A stretch of DNA of 64,000 bases from Bombella sp. ESL0385 (GCF_009725755.1 NZ_WNIJ01000001.1:682001-746000); one strand, 5' to 3'. Numbered from the stretch's first letter, positions 1-9,210 are shown. Notes: a model not told the origin generated them from the sequence alone. Program-made: numbers and translations.

Positions 1-234
1 GTAAGTGACGCGCTCATAAAGAGCATGAAGCAGGCGCACCATAATATCTGCACTAAGCATAGAGCGCAGATTGCCCAGATGGACGCGGTCATAAACCGTT
101 GGTCCACAAAAATAGAGGCGGATATGCGCCGGGTCTTCGGGAAGAAAGGGGACAGTCTCACGGCGGTGGCTGTCATGCAGCTTTAGGCTGAACAAGGCGG
201 GGGGCACGGTGATGTGGCTCTGCTTCGTAGTCAT
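1..234 (-). CDS. cysS: Cysteinyl-tRNA synthetase, N-terminal part (cut by window edge)
   Basis: Charges tRNA-Cys with cysteine in the cytoplasm. Only the first 78 codons are inside the window; the gene runs off the left edge. The fragment contains LYFCGPTVYD followed by HLGN, the class I synthetase ATP-binding signature in the form and position seen in CysS. I use the ATG at 234; an in-frame ATG at 291 would add 19 residues and neither start has a strong ribosome binding site. It is divergent from the MATE gene, with about 90 bases between them. Confidence 0.85.
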   Translation of the reverse strand, partial: MTTKQSHITVPPALFSLKLHDSHRRETVPFLPEDPAHIRLYFCGPTVYDRVHLGNLRSMLSADIMVRLLHALYERVTY

Positions 235-327
235 AATCTGTTCAATGCGACAGAGATGCGTCTGGTGCAACAGGGGAATTACGACTTTCATAGTTGCGTC
301 TTGGGTTATATGCGTTAAGAGAATGGT

Positions 328-1728
328 ATGTCTGCATCAAAAATCCACATAAAACACCCTAGAGTAGGGATGTCCGCGCATATTCGCACTCTCATTCAGG
401 TTAGTTTGCCTCTTGCCCTCGCTCAGTTGGCAGAGATGGCCATGGGGGTGACAGATACGATCCTTCTCGGGAGTTTAGGGGTCGATGCGGTTGCCATTGG
501 TGGGATTTCCAACAATTTCTTTTTTACGACCATGATTTCCTTCCAAGCGGTGTTGGGTGGAGTCGGCGTGCTGCTCTCCCATGCGCGTGGTGGGGTGGAG
601 CATGGCCATCATGGAGGGCATGATAAACGTAGCATCATCAGTGCTGGGGTTATGGTCGCCTTGCTGGCCTTTATACCGTGCTTGTTGATTTTATTATGCT
701 CCAGCCCGATTTTCACATGGATGGGAGAGCCCGACCTTGTCGTCACGCAAGGGGGGCGGTTTATTGATGTATTGCTCTATGCCTTATTGCCGAATCTCGT
801 TCTGTTAGGGTTATGCCGTGTGGCCTTGCCGTCCTTGGGAGCAGAATCGCTCTTATTATGGACAATGCCGATTATGGCCGTGTGTAATGGGGTGCTGAAT
901 GCGGCTCTAATTCATGGTTGGTTTGGTCTACCGGCTTATGGGCTGTTCGGCTCGGCCCATGCCACCATGCTCACAGGGTGGGGGGCGAGCCTTGTTTTGT
1001 TGGGGCTATGCCTGCGTAAAGCCAATTTACGGGCGTTATTGAAGCCTATGAAGGTGCGTCTGTCGCTTATTAAGGAGCTTTTGCACCTTGGTTTGCCGAT
1101 GATGGTGACCGCCACGGCAGAGCTTTTGCTCTTTCAAATCACTACATTAAATGCAGGGCGGTTAGGGACGCATAGTCTGGCAGCGCACCAAGTGGCATTG
1201 AACACGATTTCCCTCTTTTTCATGGTGTGTTTAGCCATTGGGCAAGCGGCGAATGTGCGGGTGGCTTATTGGCGTGGGGCAAAACGACCATTAGAAGCCT
1301 GCCGGGCCTCTAGCGGGGCGTTGCTGCTTGTATTGTTGTGGACGATTCTGACAGGCCTTGTATTGATGCTTAGCCCGGATTGGATTGCACGGCTTTATTA
1401 TACGGGGACGCCGCCCGATGCTGGGACGTTTGCAAAAACGGTTCTGCTTTTAAAAATAGCGGGGATTTTCCAGATTGTAGATGGGATACAGGCAGTGTGT
1501 AACGGTGCCTTGCGTGGCTGTGGTGATACGGTGGTACCCATGGTCATTAGCATTGTAACTTATGGCTTGGTCGGCATTGGTTTGGGGTATTGGCTGGCTT
1601 TTTGTCAGGGTTATGGTGTTAAAGGTTTGTGGATTGGCCTTGCAGCAGGGCTAGGGGTTACTGCTGTGGCATTAGGGTTACGCCTCTATATGCTGCTCTA
1701 TCGCCGTGTTGGGAGCGTATCGTCATAG
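328..1728 (+). CDS. MATE family efflux transporter
   Basis: Inner-membrane exporter of the NorM/DinF-like MATE family, which expels drugs or metabolites in exchange for H+ or Na+. The 466 residues match the usual length for 12 membrane segments. The N-terminal half carries the typical pattern ending a first helix with QLAEMAMGVTDTILLGSLG, and the second half repeats the fold (LPMMVTATAELLLFQ, then AAHQVALN). A second in-frame ATG at 370 could be the true start. Substrate cannot be told from sequence. It precedes, on the same strand, a tripartite efflux operon but is separated from it by about 235 bases, so co-transcription is uncertain. Confidence 0.88.
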   Translation: MSASKIHIKHPRVGMSAHIRTLIQVSLPLALAQLAEMAMGVTDTILLGSLGVDAVAIGGISNNFFFTTMISFQAVLGGVGVLLSHARGGVEHGHHGGHDKRSIISAGVMVALLAFIPCLLILLCSSPIFTWMGEPDLVVTQGGRFIDVLLYALLPNLVLLGLCRVALPSLGAESLLLWTMPIMAVCNGVLNAALIHGWFGLPAYGLFGSAHATMLTGWGASLVLLGLCLRKANLRALLKPMKVRLSLIKELLHLGLPMMVTATAELLLFQITTLNAGRLGTHSLAAHQVALNTISLFFMVCLAIGQAANVRVAYWRGAKRPLEACRASSGALLLVLLWTILTGLVLMLSPDWIARLYYTGTPPDAGTFAKTVLLLKIAGIFQIVDGIQAVCNGALRGCGDTVVPMVISIVTYGLVGIGLGYWLAFCQGYGVKGLWIGLAAGLGVTAVALGLRLYMLLYRRVGSVSS

Positions 1729-1963
1729 CGTTATAGGGACTGTATAAGGAAGGGCTTTAGGGGGTAGGGTTTGTGTATGTGATGGGTTCAATCTGTTTGA
1801 AAGACGGCTTGGTCCTCTATATCCTTAACGCATCGTACCTGCTAAAACATATATAATTCAGTGAACAAAGCGTGTGTGGTCGCTGTAGCGTATTCATCCA
1901 AGAGGGTAAGCACCCCATATTGCGACAGTATGTATTTTTCTGATGGTTGGAGTAGAATCTTGT

Positions 1964-2263
1964 ATGAAGTTGCCTAAGGTCGCTTTTCCCTCTCGTGATG
2001 GCATACCATGGTGGGTTGTGTCTTTAAGTCTTGTTCCATCAAAAGGATGGGCATGGGTGGGTGCGCCTAGTTTTCCCATAGTGGGTGCGTATTTCCCCGC
2101 TTGGTTAATCTGCCTTGTTATTGGGGGGATCGGGGCGGTTTTGCTGCGGACAATCTTCCTTGCTTTGCATGTGGATGGCTTATTGCGCTTTCATTTGGTG
2201 ACGTATCTTTCCCTTGGGTCATTGGTCGGTCTGATAGGCTGGCTGGTGCTTTTTGGGCAGTAA
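1964..2263 (+). CDS. DUF1656 small membrane protein of a FUSC efflux operon
   Basis: Small inner-membrane protein of the DUF1656 family (YtcA/AaeX-like), a regular partner of HlyD and FUSC proteins in aromatic-acid or drug efflux operons; its exact job is unknown. The C-terminal 60 residues fit the family: VGAYFP, a hydrophobic helix, a charged turn, and a second helix ending at the C-terminus. I chose ATG 1964 because GGAG lies 11 bases upstream; ATG 1943 or internal GTG codons are possible, and the first 45 residues lie outside the family core. The stop is 10 bases before the start of the HlyD gene, which indicates an operon. Confidence 0.72.
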   Translation: MKLPKVAFPSRDGIPWWVVSLSLVPSKGWAWVGAPSFPIVGAYFPAWLICLVIGGIGAVLLRTIFLALHVDGLLRFHLVTYLSLGSLVGLIGWLVLFGQ

Positions 2264-2273
2264 GGGTGCTTTG

Positions 2274-3332
2274 ATGAAAACAGAACGAATTAAAGGCAGC
2301 TTCCCTGTGGGGAGCGTGTTGGCCCTTTCTGCCCTTGTGGGGGCGTTGCTTGTGGCCCTGTATGTGGATCATGAATCAGGGCTGCATCCTGATAGTGATA
2401 GTTCGATTATCTATACAGAGAGCGTTCATGTTGCAGCTCTGGTAGGGGGGCGTTTGCAGCATCTGGCTGTGGAGCCTAACCAGCCTGTTCATAAGGGGGA
2501 TTTGCTTTATCAAATCGACCCTGAACCTTACGAGATTGCCTTGCATCGGGCCGAGGCGAGCCAAGCGCAAGCCGAGGCAGACCTTAATGACGCCCGCCGT
2601 GCTTTGGCTGTGCGTATGGCAGAGGCTGCAACAAGTGAACGTAGGCACCATCAAGCAGAGGATGAGAAAGACCTTGCATGGCGCACGGTGACGCGTCTTA
2701 AACCTTTGGCTGAGCAACATTATGTCTCATGGCAGGTTTATGACCAAGCTGTGACGCGGTTTAACTCGGCTGTTGATGCCTTGGCCGAAGCCCAACATGC
2801 CGAGCAGGCGAGCCAAGTCGCCGTTGGTGATGTGAAGCATGCTGAAGCGATTCTCAAAGAAGCTGTCGCAGCGGTGGAGCATGCTCGTTATGAACTACGC
2901 CAAACGCGCGTTACAGCGAATCTTGATGGCTTTGTAACCAGCCTAGGCGTGCGGGAAGGGGAGGTCCTTGCGGCTAATCAGGTGCTGTTTACGTTGGTAT
3001 CAAAAGACCAATGGTATGCTCTTGCCCCTATTCGTGAAATCAATCTTGCCCCGATTCATAAGGGGGATTGTGCCACTGTTTATTCCATGATCGACCGTAG
3101 CCACCCACTCCGTGGGGTTGTGGAGAGTGTCGGTTGGGGTGTGTTGACTGATTACATGAAGGAAAATGACCGCGGGGCTCCGTATGTGGAGCGGCAAATG
3201 GACTGGGTGCATATTGCGCAGCGTTTCCCTGTGCGGATACGGATTGAGCATGCCGCTGAAAACCAACATTTATTACGATTAGGGGCGACGGCCAATGTGG
3301 AGATTCTCCATGGTGCTGCTTGCCATGCTTAA
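2274..3332 (+). CDS. HlyD/EmrA-family periplasmic adaptor subunit
   Basis: Membrane-fusion protein that links an inner-membrane pump to an outer-membrane channel. It has an N-terminal signal anchor (about residues 10-30), a barrel-sandwich half-motif (VGGRLQHLAVEPNQPVHKGD), a long Ala/Glu-rich coiled-coil hairpin (about 85-210), the second half-motif (TANLDGFVTSLGVREGE) and a beta-barrel domain. ATG 2274 is chosen for its AAGGG ribosome binding site. The order DUF1656-HlyD-FUSC-outer-membrane factor resembles ytcA-mdtNOP of E. coli, so this is MdtN-like. The end overlaps the next gene. Confidence 0.88.
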   Translation: MKTERIKGSFPVGSVLALSALVGALLVALYVDHESGLHPDSDSSIIYTESVHVAALVGGRLQHLAVEPNQPVHKGDLLYQIDPEPYEIALHRAEASQAQAEADLNDARRALAVRMAEAATSERRHHQAEDEKDLAWRTVTRLKPLAEQHYVSWQVYDQAVTRFNSAVDALAEAQHAEQASQVAVGDVKHAEAILKEAVAAVEHARYELRQTRVTANLDGFVTSLGVREGEVLAANQVLFTLVSKDQWYALAPIREINLAPIHKGDCATVYSMIDRSHPLRGVVESVGWGVLTDYMKENDRGAPYVERQMDWVHIAQRFPVRIRIEHAAENQHLLRLGATANVEILHGAACHA

Positions 3333-5187
3333 ACCGTACATTGATGCGGTTTTGCGGGTATGGCGGTTGGCTATTAGGCCGACACGCGGCCGCACTGCTT
3401 TGGCCTTGCGCAATGCTCTCATTTGTATGGGGGCTGTGCTGATTGGTGAGATATGGCAGCTGCCAATGTTGAGCCTGCTTACCTTGAGCTTGGCCGCCTT
3501 ATGGCAGAATAACAGAGTGGCGAATATGAAAGTCGCCGTGATGTATGTGGTCTTTTTCTCGGTCGTAACGGGTGTCCTTTACGTTGGTGTGGCGACAACT
3601 ATCAACAACTTCTTTGCAACATTGGTGTTTAACTTGTTGCTGAGCTTTGTGTTTTTCTTTTTGAGTACCACCACCATATTAGGTCTCATTAGTGTTGTGG
3701 GTGGGTTAGTGTTGTCTTACCTGCTTGTAACCTTAGATAGTATGCAAATAGGCGATGCAGTTGCTCGTCTTGTACTTTATGCGTGGCGTGTGTTCCTCAT
3801 TATTGGGGGATTGATAGGGTTCATTGGGAGTTGGCTTTCGCCCTCGCCAGAGCATGTTTTGACCGATCAGATTGTGGAGCGGTTGTTCTTATCAGCAAAA
3901 TGCCTAACCCGCCGTGCAAAAGGCCAGCCAATTCCGATAGGTTTGCAAGAGGCAATCACCGATAGTGTCGGTGAGGGTGTAAGCGGTATGTTTGGCGTTC
4001 TCGGCCTTGCAGCGTTAGAGCATCGCTGGACGGGGATGGATCTTTCTTATCTACGGCGTGCTGCTTTAAATAGCTTTGGTATTTTGCAAGTCGTTGAGCA
4101 ATGTTTGACGAATAATGCGCCTATCAGCGATGAGGATTGCGCTCATCTTGCTGGTAAGGTGAAGGCATTGGGGGATTGTTTTGCCGAGAATAGGCGACCA
4201 ACCGAGATAGACGAGCAAACGGTTTGCTCTGGTCCTTTAGCGCAAGAGATAGAGCGATTAATTCAGGCGTTTACGCAACCGCTCACGGCAGAGGAGGTCC
4301 AGCTCCCTCCTAATCAGCCGCCAGCAAAAAACCCTCCCAAAAAGCCGGGTTTCTTTATACCGGGGGCGTTTTGGGATAAGGAGAATGTCCGCTTTGCCGT
4401 CAAGGGGACTGTTTCTGTCTGTATAGCGATTATCACTTATAAGCAGTTGAATTGGACAGGGGTGCATACGTGCATCATCACCTGCTTTGTTGTGTCTCTC
4501 CCAACAATGGGGGCTGTGTTGGATAAGCAACGGCTTCGTATTTTTGGGGCACTGATTGGCTGTAGTATGGCGATGGGGCTCATCGTGTGGGTGATGCCTC
4601 ACCTAACGAGTGTGGCAGAATTATTGATCGTTGTTGGGATTATGATTTTTATCGGGTCGTGGGTAAAGGCCGGTGATCAGCGGATTTCCTATATGGGTTT
4701 GCAGATGATCATAGCCTTTGCTTTATCGGACCTTGTGCAATTTGCCCCAGCGACAGATCTTACCATCCCGCGCGATCGTATTATCGGGATTTTGATTGGA
4801 CTAACCATTACCTTTGTTGTGCACACGGTCTTTTGGCCATGCAGTGCGATGACAGGGGCGATGAAAAAGCTCAAAGCGTTAGATGCTTTATTAGGGCAAG
4901 ACGTAACGCAGTGGAATCATGACCAACGTATGCTTCAGGCCGCTCGGGTGCAGGAGGCTGCTAGTGGTGCGATGAGTTCGTTGCGTTCTGCTATGTTAGA
5001 GCCTTCTTATATGCGCCCAACACAACATAGGCTGCGGCAATATAAGGTGTTTTTACGGCGGGCTGTTATGAATGCAGGATGCTTATTTGGGGCCACAGCA
5101 GAGCATCAGGAGAAAAAGGTCATTCGGTTGGACCAGATTTTAAAAGAAGATGCGCCAGCCTCTGCACAAGGAGAGGGGCAATCGTGA
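3310..5187 (+). CDS. FUSC family inner-membrane efflux protein (MdtO/AaeB-like)
   Basis: Inner-membrane pump subunit of the fusaric-acid-resistance/aromatic-acid exporter family. About 625 residues with the duplicated FUSC layout: an N-terminal bundle of membrane helices (about 20-175), a cytoplasmic domain with a Pro-rich linker near 340, and a second helix bundle (about 365-520). ATG 3310 has GGAG seven bases upstream; ATG 3295 and 3325 are alternatives. It overlaps the HlyD gene by some 20 bases and its TGA overlaps the next ATG, so translation is probably coupled. Likely substrates are aromatic acids or related toxicants, by family only. Confidence 0.85.
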   Translation: MVLLAMLKPYIDAVLRVWRLAIRPTRGRTALALRNALICMGAVLIGEIWQLPMLSLLTLSLAALWQNNRVANMKVAVMYVVFFSVVTGVLYVGVATTINNFFATLVFNLLLSFVFFFLSTTTILGLISVVGGLVLSYLLVTLDSMQIGDAVARLVLYAWRVFLIIGGLIGFIGSWLSPSPEHVLTDQIVERLFLSAKCLTRRAKGQPIPIGLQEAITDSVGEGVSGMFGVLGLAALEHRWTGMDLSYLRRAALNSFGILQVVEQCLTNNAPISDEDCAHLAGKVKALGDCFAENRRPTEIDEQTVCSGPLAQEIERLIQAFTQPLTAEEVQLPPNQPPAKNPPKKPGFFIPGAFWDKENVRFAVKGTVSVCIAIITYKQLNWTGVHTCIITCFVVSLPTMGAVLDKQRLRIFGALIGCSMAMGLIVWVMPHLTSVAELLIVVGIMIFIGSWVKAGDQRISYMGLQMIIAFALSDLVQFAPATDLTIPRDRIIGILIGLTITFVVHTVFWPCSAMTGAMKKLKALDALLGQDVTQWNHDQRMLQAARVQEAASGAMSSLRSAMLEPSYMRPTQHRLRQYKVFLRRAVMNAGCLFGATAEHQEKKVIRLDQILKEDAPASAQGEGQS

Positions 5188-6920
5188 TGATGGGCAGGGA
5201 TTGGGAAAAACGCATGAGGCATAATAAAGGACAAAAGGCACAAAGCTGGCCAGTTGTGTCATCTTGCCAATATAGCGCGCCGGGCGGGCGGTGGCGCAAG
5301 GCGGTGTGGCTGTGTGCATGGTTGGTAGGCAGCACAGCTCTTAGCGGTTGCCAAACAGGGGCGATGAAGGATGCGCCCACGGCACCAGACCGCCCTTGGG
5401 CACAGCGGACTAATGCGCAAGGTCATCTCCTTGCAGGGGGAGAGGCTACCCCTCATGCAGAGCGTGGCGCGCGGGGCTTGCGTATGCCAGCGGGATTTAG
5501 GTTGGCGGCGGACCATAGTATGCCTCAGGCTCCTGCTTTAGCTTCCGTTCAGGTCGATCACGCTTATAATTTGGCGGATTTGATTGATGCAGCGCAGTCC
5601 CTTAACCCCTCAACGCGTATGGCGTGGGATGCGGCACGTCAGAGCGCGGCGGAGACAGGCATCGCGCGCTCGCAATATCTCCCTCATTTAACGGCAAGTG
5701 CTATGGGGGGATATATGGTGTTGGAGCCGCATAACAGGATTCGCGGTGACGCCTCAACGAATAGTAATACGAAGATTCATGGCACAATCGAGCGGCAACA
5801 AGTGGGACTGGAATGGCTATTGTTCGACTTCGGCAAACGTCGTGCCACGATGGAGGAAGCCAGCCAGATTAGCTTAGGTAAGAATATTCTTTTTACTGGT
5901 GAGCATCAGAAGGTTATTCATCAAGTAGCGTTGGCGTATTATCGCTATTCTGCAGCGTTAAATAATGTCGCTTTAGTGAAGCAATCGCTTGAGAACGCGC
6001 ATGAGATTTCTCGCGCTGCGGCGGCTAATTTACGCAATGGCGAAGGGACTGTGGTGGATACGTCTCAGGCTGAACAAGCTGTTGCTGAGGCGGAGTTGGT
6101 TCTGGCACGCACGGAAGGCGATGTCGAAACCTATCGGCTAGAGCTGCTTACAGCCGTTGGGTTGAATCCTTCGCAACCTTTGCATGTGCAGACAGATAAT
6201 AAGCGCGATATTAAGGTTGATGATATTCGCCTTAGTGAGGAGATGGTTCATCAAGCTGTCTCACGCAGGCCGGATGTTTTGGCTGCTTATACAAGTTTGC
6301 GGGCGGCACAAAGTGCTGTTGAGGGGGCGCGGGCGAGTTATCGGCCACAAATCTTCATGAATGGGAATGTGGGGTATAATTTTGATGACCTGCATTTTCG
6401 CGATTTACCTTTAGGGCCGGTTGCGTCTTTGAATGACCGTATCCATGCCTTTGGGAGTACGATCACGGCGGGGATTTCTGTCCCAATTTATGATGGTGGG
6501 CTACGCCGTAACCGTTTGCGGCAAGCTCATGAGCGCGAGGATAGTGCCCGTGCTGCGCTGCAAGATGCACAAAATAACGCAGTACGAACTATCGTGAGCG
6601 CGGAGGCGATGCTCCATACGGGGATTACCGCCTATCAAGCGGCTCTTAGCTTGCAAAAGGCTAGCCAAACGGGCTTTGATGCTGCTCTGACCGCTTACCG
6701 TTCTGGTGATGGGACGATGACGCGTATGCTAGAGCTGCAAAATACACTTCTTAATGCGCGTCTTTCCGTTTCTGACAGCTATTACGGTATGTTGAGTGCT
6801 GCTGCATCCCTCGCTTATGCAGCAGGGACGTTGGGCAGCAGCGCAGCCTTGGCGGATATTGAAGGCTCTTTGGCTGAAACAGCACCAGAGCCAGTGCCCG
6901 TTGCAACACAACATCCGTAA
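5187..6920 (+). CDS. TolC-family outer-membrane efflux lipoprotein
   Basis: Outer-membrane channel component that completes the tripartite pump. A basic/hydrophobic signal (residues about 36-54) ends in a lipobox LSGC with Cys55, so it is a predicted lipoprotein. Two TolC-type repeats follow (about 130-340 and 345-545), rich in Ala and Gln with long alpha-helical heptads, and a Pro/Val-rich tail. The start at ATG 5187 overlaps the FUSC stop (TGATG) and has AAGGAG 13 bases upstream; ATG 5190 or a later Met would shorten the long n-region. No regulator gene is adjacent. Confidence 0.85.
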   Translation: MMGRDWEKRMRHNKGQKAQSWPVVSSCQYSAPGGRWRKAVWLCAWLVGSTALSGCQTGAMKDAPTAPDRPWAQRTNAQGHLLAGGEATPHAERGARGLRMPAGFRLAADHSMPQAPALASVQVDHAYNLADLIDAAQSLNPSTRMAWDAARQSAAETGIARSQYLPHLTASAMGGYMVLEPHNRIRGDASTNSNTKIHGTIERQQVGLEWLLFDFGKRRATMEEASQISLGKNILFTGEHQKVIHQVALAYYRYSAALNNVALVKQSLENAHEISRAAAANLRNGEGTVVDTSQAEQAVAEAELVLARTEGDVETYRLELLTAVGLNPSQPLHVQTDNKRDIKVDDIRLSEEMVHQAVSRRPDVLAAYTSLRAAQSAVEGARASYRPQIFMNGNVGYNFDDLHFRDLPLGPVASLNDRIHAFGSTITAGISVPIYDGGLRRNRLRQAHEREDSARAALQDAQNNAVRTIVSAEAMLHTGITAYQAALSLQKASQTGFDAALTAYRSGDGTMTRMLELQNTLLNARLSVSDSYYGMLSAAASLAYAAGTLGSSAALADIEGSLAETAPEPVPVATQHP

Positions 6921-6941
6921 GGCACGCGCTGCGTTTTGGGG

Positions 6942-8144
6942 TTAAAGGGGATGGCGGCGGCCAACATGGAGGGTGAGAAGGTAAATCACCAGCCCTCCAG
7001 CGGAGAGTATGGCCCCGCCCCAGCCGACTGCATTCATCCCCAGCCCATGCCCAACGAGGAACGCCCCAAAGGATGCCCCTAATGCATTAGCAATATTAAA
7101 GGCGGAATGATTAAGCGAGGCGGAGAGTGTTTGCGCATTCCCTGCAACATCCATAAGGCGCGCTTGCATAGCAGGGCTTAGGATAATCGTAGCGGCAGGA
7201 AGAAAGAAACAAATCACAACCATTGCCGCAGGGGATGGGAGAAAAACCCAGAAGGCAAGCATGAAGATAATGCTAGCAATGAGGCTGAAAATGGTTGTGA
7301 GGTCGAGGTTTTTATCAATCATGGCCCCGCCAAAGGCATTGCCAGCGACCATGCCACAGCCCCAGATGACTTGATACAGCGTAACCATCCAAGGGCTTAG
7401 ATGCGTAACTTGGGCAAGCGCGGAGGTGAGGAAGGTATAAACCCCAAACATCCCTCCAAAGCCGATAGCCCCTGTAAGGAGGGTGAGCAGAACATGAGGG
7501 TTTTTAAAGGCAGTAAGTTCTGAGAGGGCATTATTATCATGGCGCGGTTTATCGGCCGGGATGAGAGCCCATACTCCTGCAATACAGAGCAGGCCTAGGA
7601 CGGACAAAGCCCCATAAATGACCTCCCATGAGATATAATGGGAGAGGAAGGTGCTGAGGGGAGCTCCAATAACGGTGGAAATCATAATCCCGGAGAGGAC
7701 CATGCCAATGGCTCGCCCACGCCGGGCGCGTACGGTCATGGAAGCCCCGGTCAAGGCGGCGATACCAAAATAGGCCCCGTGTGGAAGCCCGGTGATAAAG
7801 CGCATGACCTCAATCGGAAGTAGAGCGGAGCAAAGAACAGTGCCGATATTGCCGATGCAAAAGAGGGTGAGCAAGAGAAGCAGAATGGTACGGCGTGATA
7901 GATGCGCCCCAGCAATCGCCATTACAGGTGCGCCAATGACGACCCCTAAGGCATAGGCGGAGATGACGGAACTTGCATGCTCGACAGAGATATGAAGTGC
8001 CTTGGAGAAGGCGGGCAGAATGCCCATCATGGCGAATTCGCCCGTGCCAATGGTGAAGGTACCCAGCATGAGGGCTGCAATGGCCGGGGCAAACCCATGT
8101 GGTGGGGTAAGCTGTGGCCCGGTGTTGGTTTGAGTTTGCTCCAT
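6942..8144 (-). CDS. MFS transporter, AraJ/sugar-efflux type
   Basis: Twelve-helix major facilitator exporter of the DHA1 (AraJ/Bcr/CmlA) group, about 400 residues. The motif GEFAMMGILP in helix 1, GAPVMAIAGAHLSRR at loop 2-3 (motif A-like) and GLPHGAYFGI in helix 4 match this subfamily; members export sugars, drugs or amino-acid derivatives. It converges on the efflux operon, 21 bases from its end. Upstream, at 8223-8260, a perfect 11-base inverted repeat brackets a -10-like TATAAA on this strand, which suggests control by a repressor encoded elsewhere. Confidence 0.87.
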   Translation of the reverse strand: MEQTQTNTGPQLTPPHGFAPAIAALMLGTFTIGTGEFAMMGILPAFSKALHISVEHASSVISAYALGVVIGAPVMAIAGAHLSRRTILLLLLTLFCIGNIGTVLCSALLPIEVMRFITGLPHGAYFGIAALTGASMTVRARRGRAIGMVLSGIMISTVIGAPLSTFLSHYISWEVIYGALSVLGLLCIAGVWALIPADKPRHDNNALSELTAFKNPHVLLTLLTGAIGFGGMFGVYTFLTSALAQVTHLSPWMVTLYQVIWGCGMVAGNAFGGAMIDKNLDLTTIFSLIASIIFMLAFWVFLPSPAAMVVICFFLPAATIILSPAMQARLMDVAGNAQTLSASLNHSAFNIANALGASFGAFLVGHGLGMNAVGWGGAILSAGGLVIYLLTLHVGRRHPL

Positions 8145-8222
8145 GAGGAAGCATTCTCCCTTAATGACAAAGAGGTATATGGGGCGATATTACGGGATAG
8201 CGAAGGCGTTTTCCAAGATGGA

Positions 8223-8260
8223 CTTATAAAAACGCATCTTAATTTTATAGTTTTTATAAG
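8223..8260. promoter_or_regulatory. Perfect 11-bp inverted repeat upstream of MFS gene (candidate operator)
   Basis: CTTATAAAAAC at 8223-8233 and its exact reverse complement at 8250-8260, with a 16-base spacer. On the minus strand the spacer contains TATAAA (8249-8244), a plausible -10 for the MFS gene, about 100 bases before its ATG. Two arms flanking a -10 element are typical of a dimeric repressor site. No regulator gene lies nearby, so the binding protein is unknown. Confidence 0.45.
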
Positions 8261-8503
8261 GCGATGGTAGCGATTGCTTCCTGTTTCTTGACATTCCTCA
8301 TCCCTTCATGTACTCGCAACCCCATTGCCGGGAATGTGGATGGTCTGGCTGGGAGGCAGCGCGCTGTGGCGTTGTTCTTCCGTATGGTCGTAGGCGATTC
8401 CGTTCTGTCTAACCATTGTTGAACATGGGGAGAGAGCCTACCGGTGCAACAAAGGGCTGCCGCGCAGAATCGGTACGTCTGAGAGAGAATACGGGTTTAA
8501 CCG
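8261..8503 (+). promoter_or_regulatory. rpsD promoter candidate and long 5' leader
   Basis: The interval 8145-8503 has no gene. It holds the inverted repeat described separately and, for rpsD, a TTGACA at 8288-8293 with a 17-base spacer to TACTCG (8311-8316), a weak -10. Transcription from there would give a leader of about 180 bases. The last 80 bases of the leader contain several short G+C-rich pairings, for instance CGATTC near 8389 with GAATCG near 8468, so a structured leader is possible. Ribosomal protein S4 is known to control its own mRNA in some bacteria; whether that applies here is unknown. Confidence 0.35.
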
Positions 8504-9121
8504 ATGTCAAAACGTCTTGAGAGCAAGTATAAAATTAACCGCCGCCTTGGCGTTAACCTGTGGGGCCGTGCAAAATCCCCCGTTAATCGCCGTGAATATG
8601 GCCCCGGCCAGCATGGGCAGCGTCGCCGTCAGAAGCCATCTGACTATTCTGTTCAGTTGATGGCGAAGCAGAAGCTGAAGGGTTATTACGGTAACATCAG
8701 CGAGAAGCAGTTCCGCCGTTATTATGATGAGGCTGTGCGCCGCAAGGGTGATACGTCTGAGAACCTGATTGGTCTGTTGGAGCGTCGTCTGGATGCGGTT
8801 ATTTACCGCCTGAAATTTGCTATGACGCCATTTGCTGCACGTCAGTTTGTCAGCCACGGCCATGTGTTGGTGAATGGTAAGCGCGTCAATATTCCTTCTT
8901 ACCTCGTGAAGGAAGGGGATGTGATTGAGGTGCGTGAGAAGTCCAAGCAGCTCGCAATTGTTCTGGATTCCGTCCAGAGTGCTGAGCGCGATGTGCCTGA
9001 ATATATCGAGGTTGATCATCGCCAGATGAAGGGTACCTTCATCCGCGTGCCGCAGCTTTCCGATGTGCCGTATCCGGTGCAGATGGAGCCGAATCTGGTG
9101 GTCGAGTTCTACTCCCGCTAA
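8504..9121 (+). CDS. rpsD: 30S ribosomal protein S4
   Basis: Primary 16S rRNA-binding protein that nucleates assembly of the 30S body. At 205 residues it has the usual length. The N-terminal region contains [20 protein letters not shown]; the S4 RNA-binding domain spans about 93-155 ([12 protein letters not shown], then [22 protein letters not shown]). It stands alone on its own transcript, with a long leader in front and a strong terminator behind, unlike the alpha operon arrangement of enteric bacteria. Confidence 0.97.
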   Translation: MSKRLESKYKINRRLGVNLWGRAKSPVNRREYGPGQHGQRRRQKPSDYSVQLMAKQKLKGYYGNISEKQFRRYYDEAVRRKGDTSENLIGLLERRLDAVIYRLKFAMTPFAARQFVSHGHVLVNGKRVNIPSYLVKEGDVIEVREKSKQLAIVLDSVQSAERDVPEYIEVDHRQMKGTFIRVPQLSDVPYPVQMEPNLVVEFYSR

Positions 9122-9147
9122 GAGACGGTTTTTGAGCCGTATAAGAG

Positions 9148-9185
9148 ACGCCGGGCGGTTTGTACCGTCCGGCGTTTGCTGTTTC
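9148..9185 (+). terminator. Intrinsic terminator after rpsD
   Basis: A 12-base stem (9148-9159 with 9164-9175, one G-U pair) closes a four-base loop TTGT and is followed by a T-rich stretch (TTGCTGTTT). It lies 27 bases after the rpsD stop and before prfC. Confidence 0.8.
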
Positions 9186-9210
9186 ATGCTCATAAGTGAG
9201 GAAAGTCCCT

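Noticed and set aside
1786-1800. GGGTTCAATC looks like a tRNA T-loop.
   Set aside because: The bases on either side do not pair and no anticodon arm or acceptor stem can be formed around it.
8428-8503. Part of the rpsD leader (GGTGCAAC, then GGGCTGCCGCGCAG) resembles a piece of a cobalamin riboswitch.
   Set aside because: There is no B12 box, only about 75 bases remain before the gene, and rpsD has no link to cobalamin. A covariance-model scan would settle it.
8507-9193. A 228-codon open frame antisense to rpsD.
   Set aside because: It lies wholly opposite a certain ribosomal protein gene and exists because of that gene's codon use.
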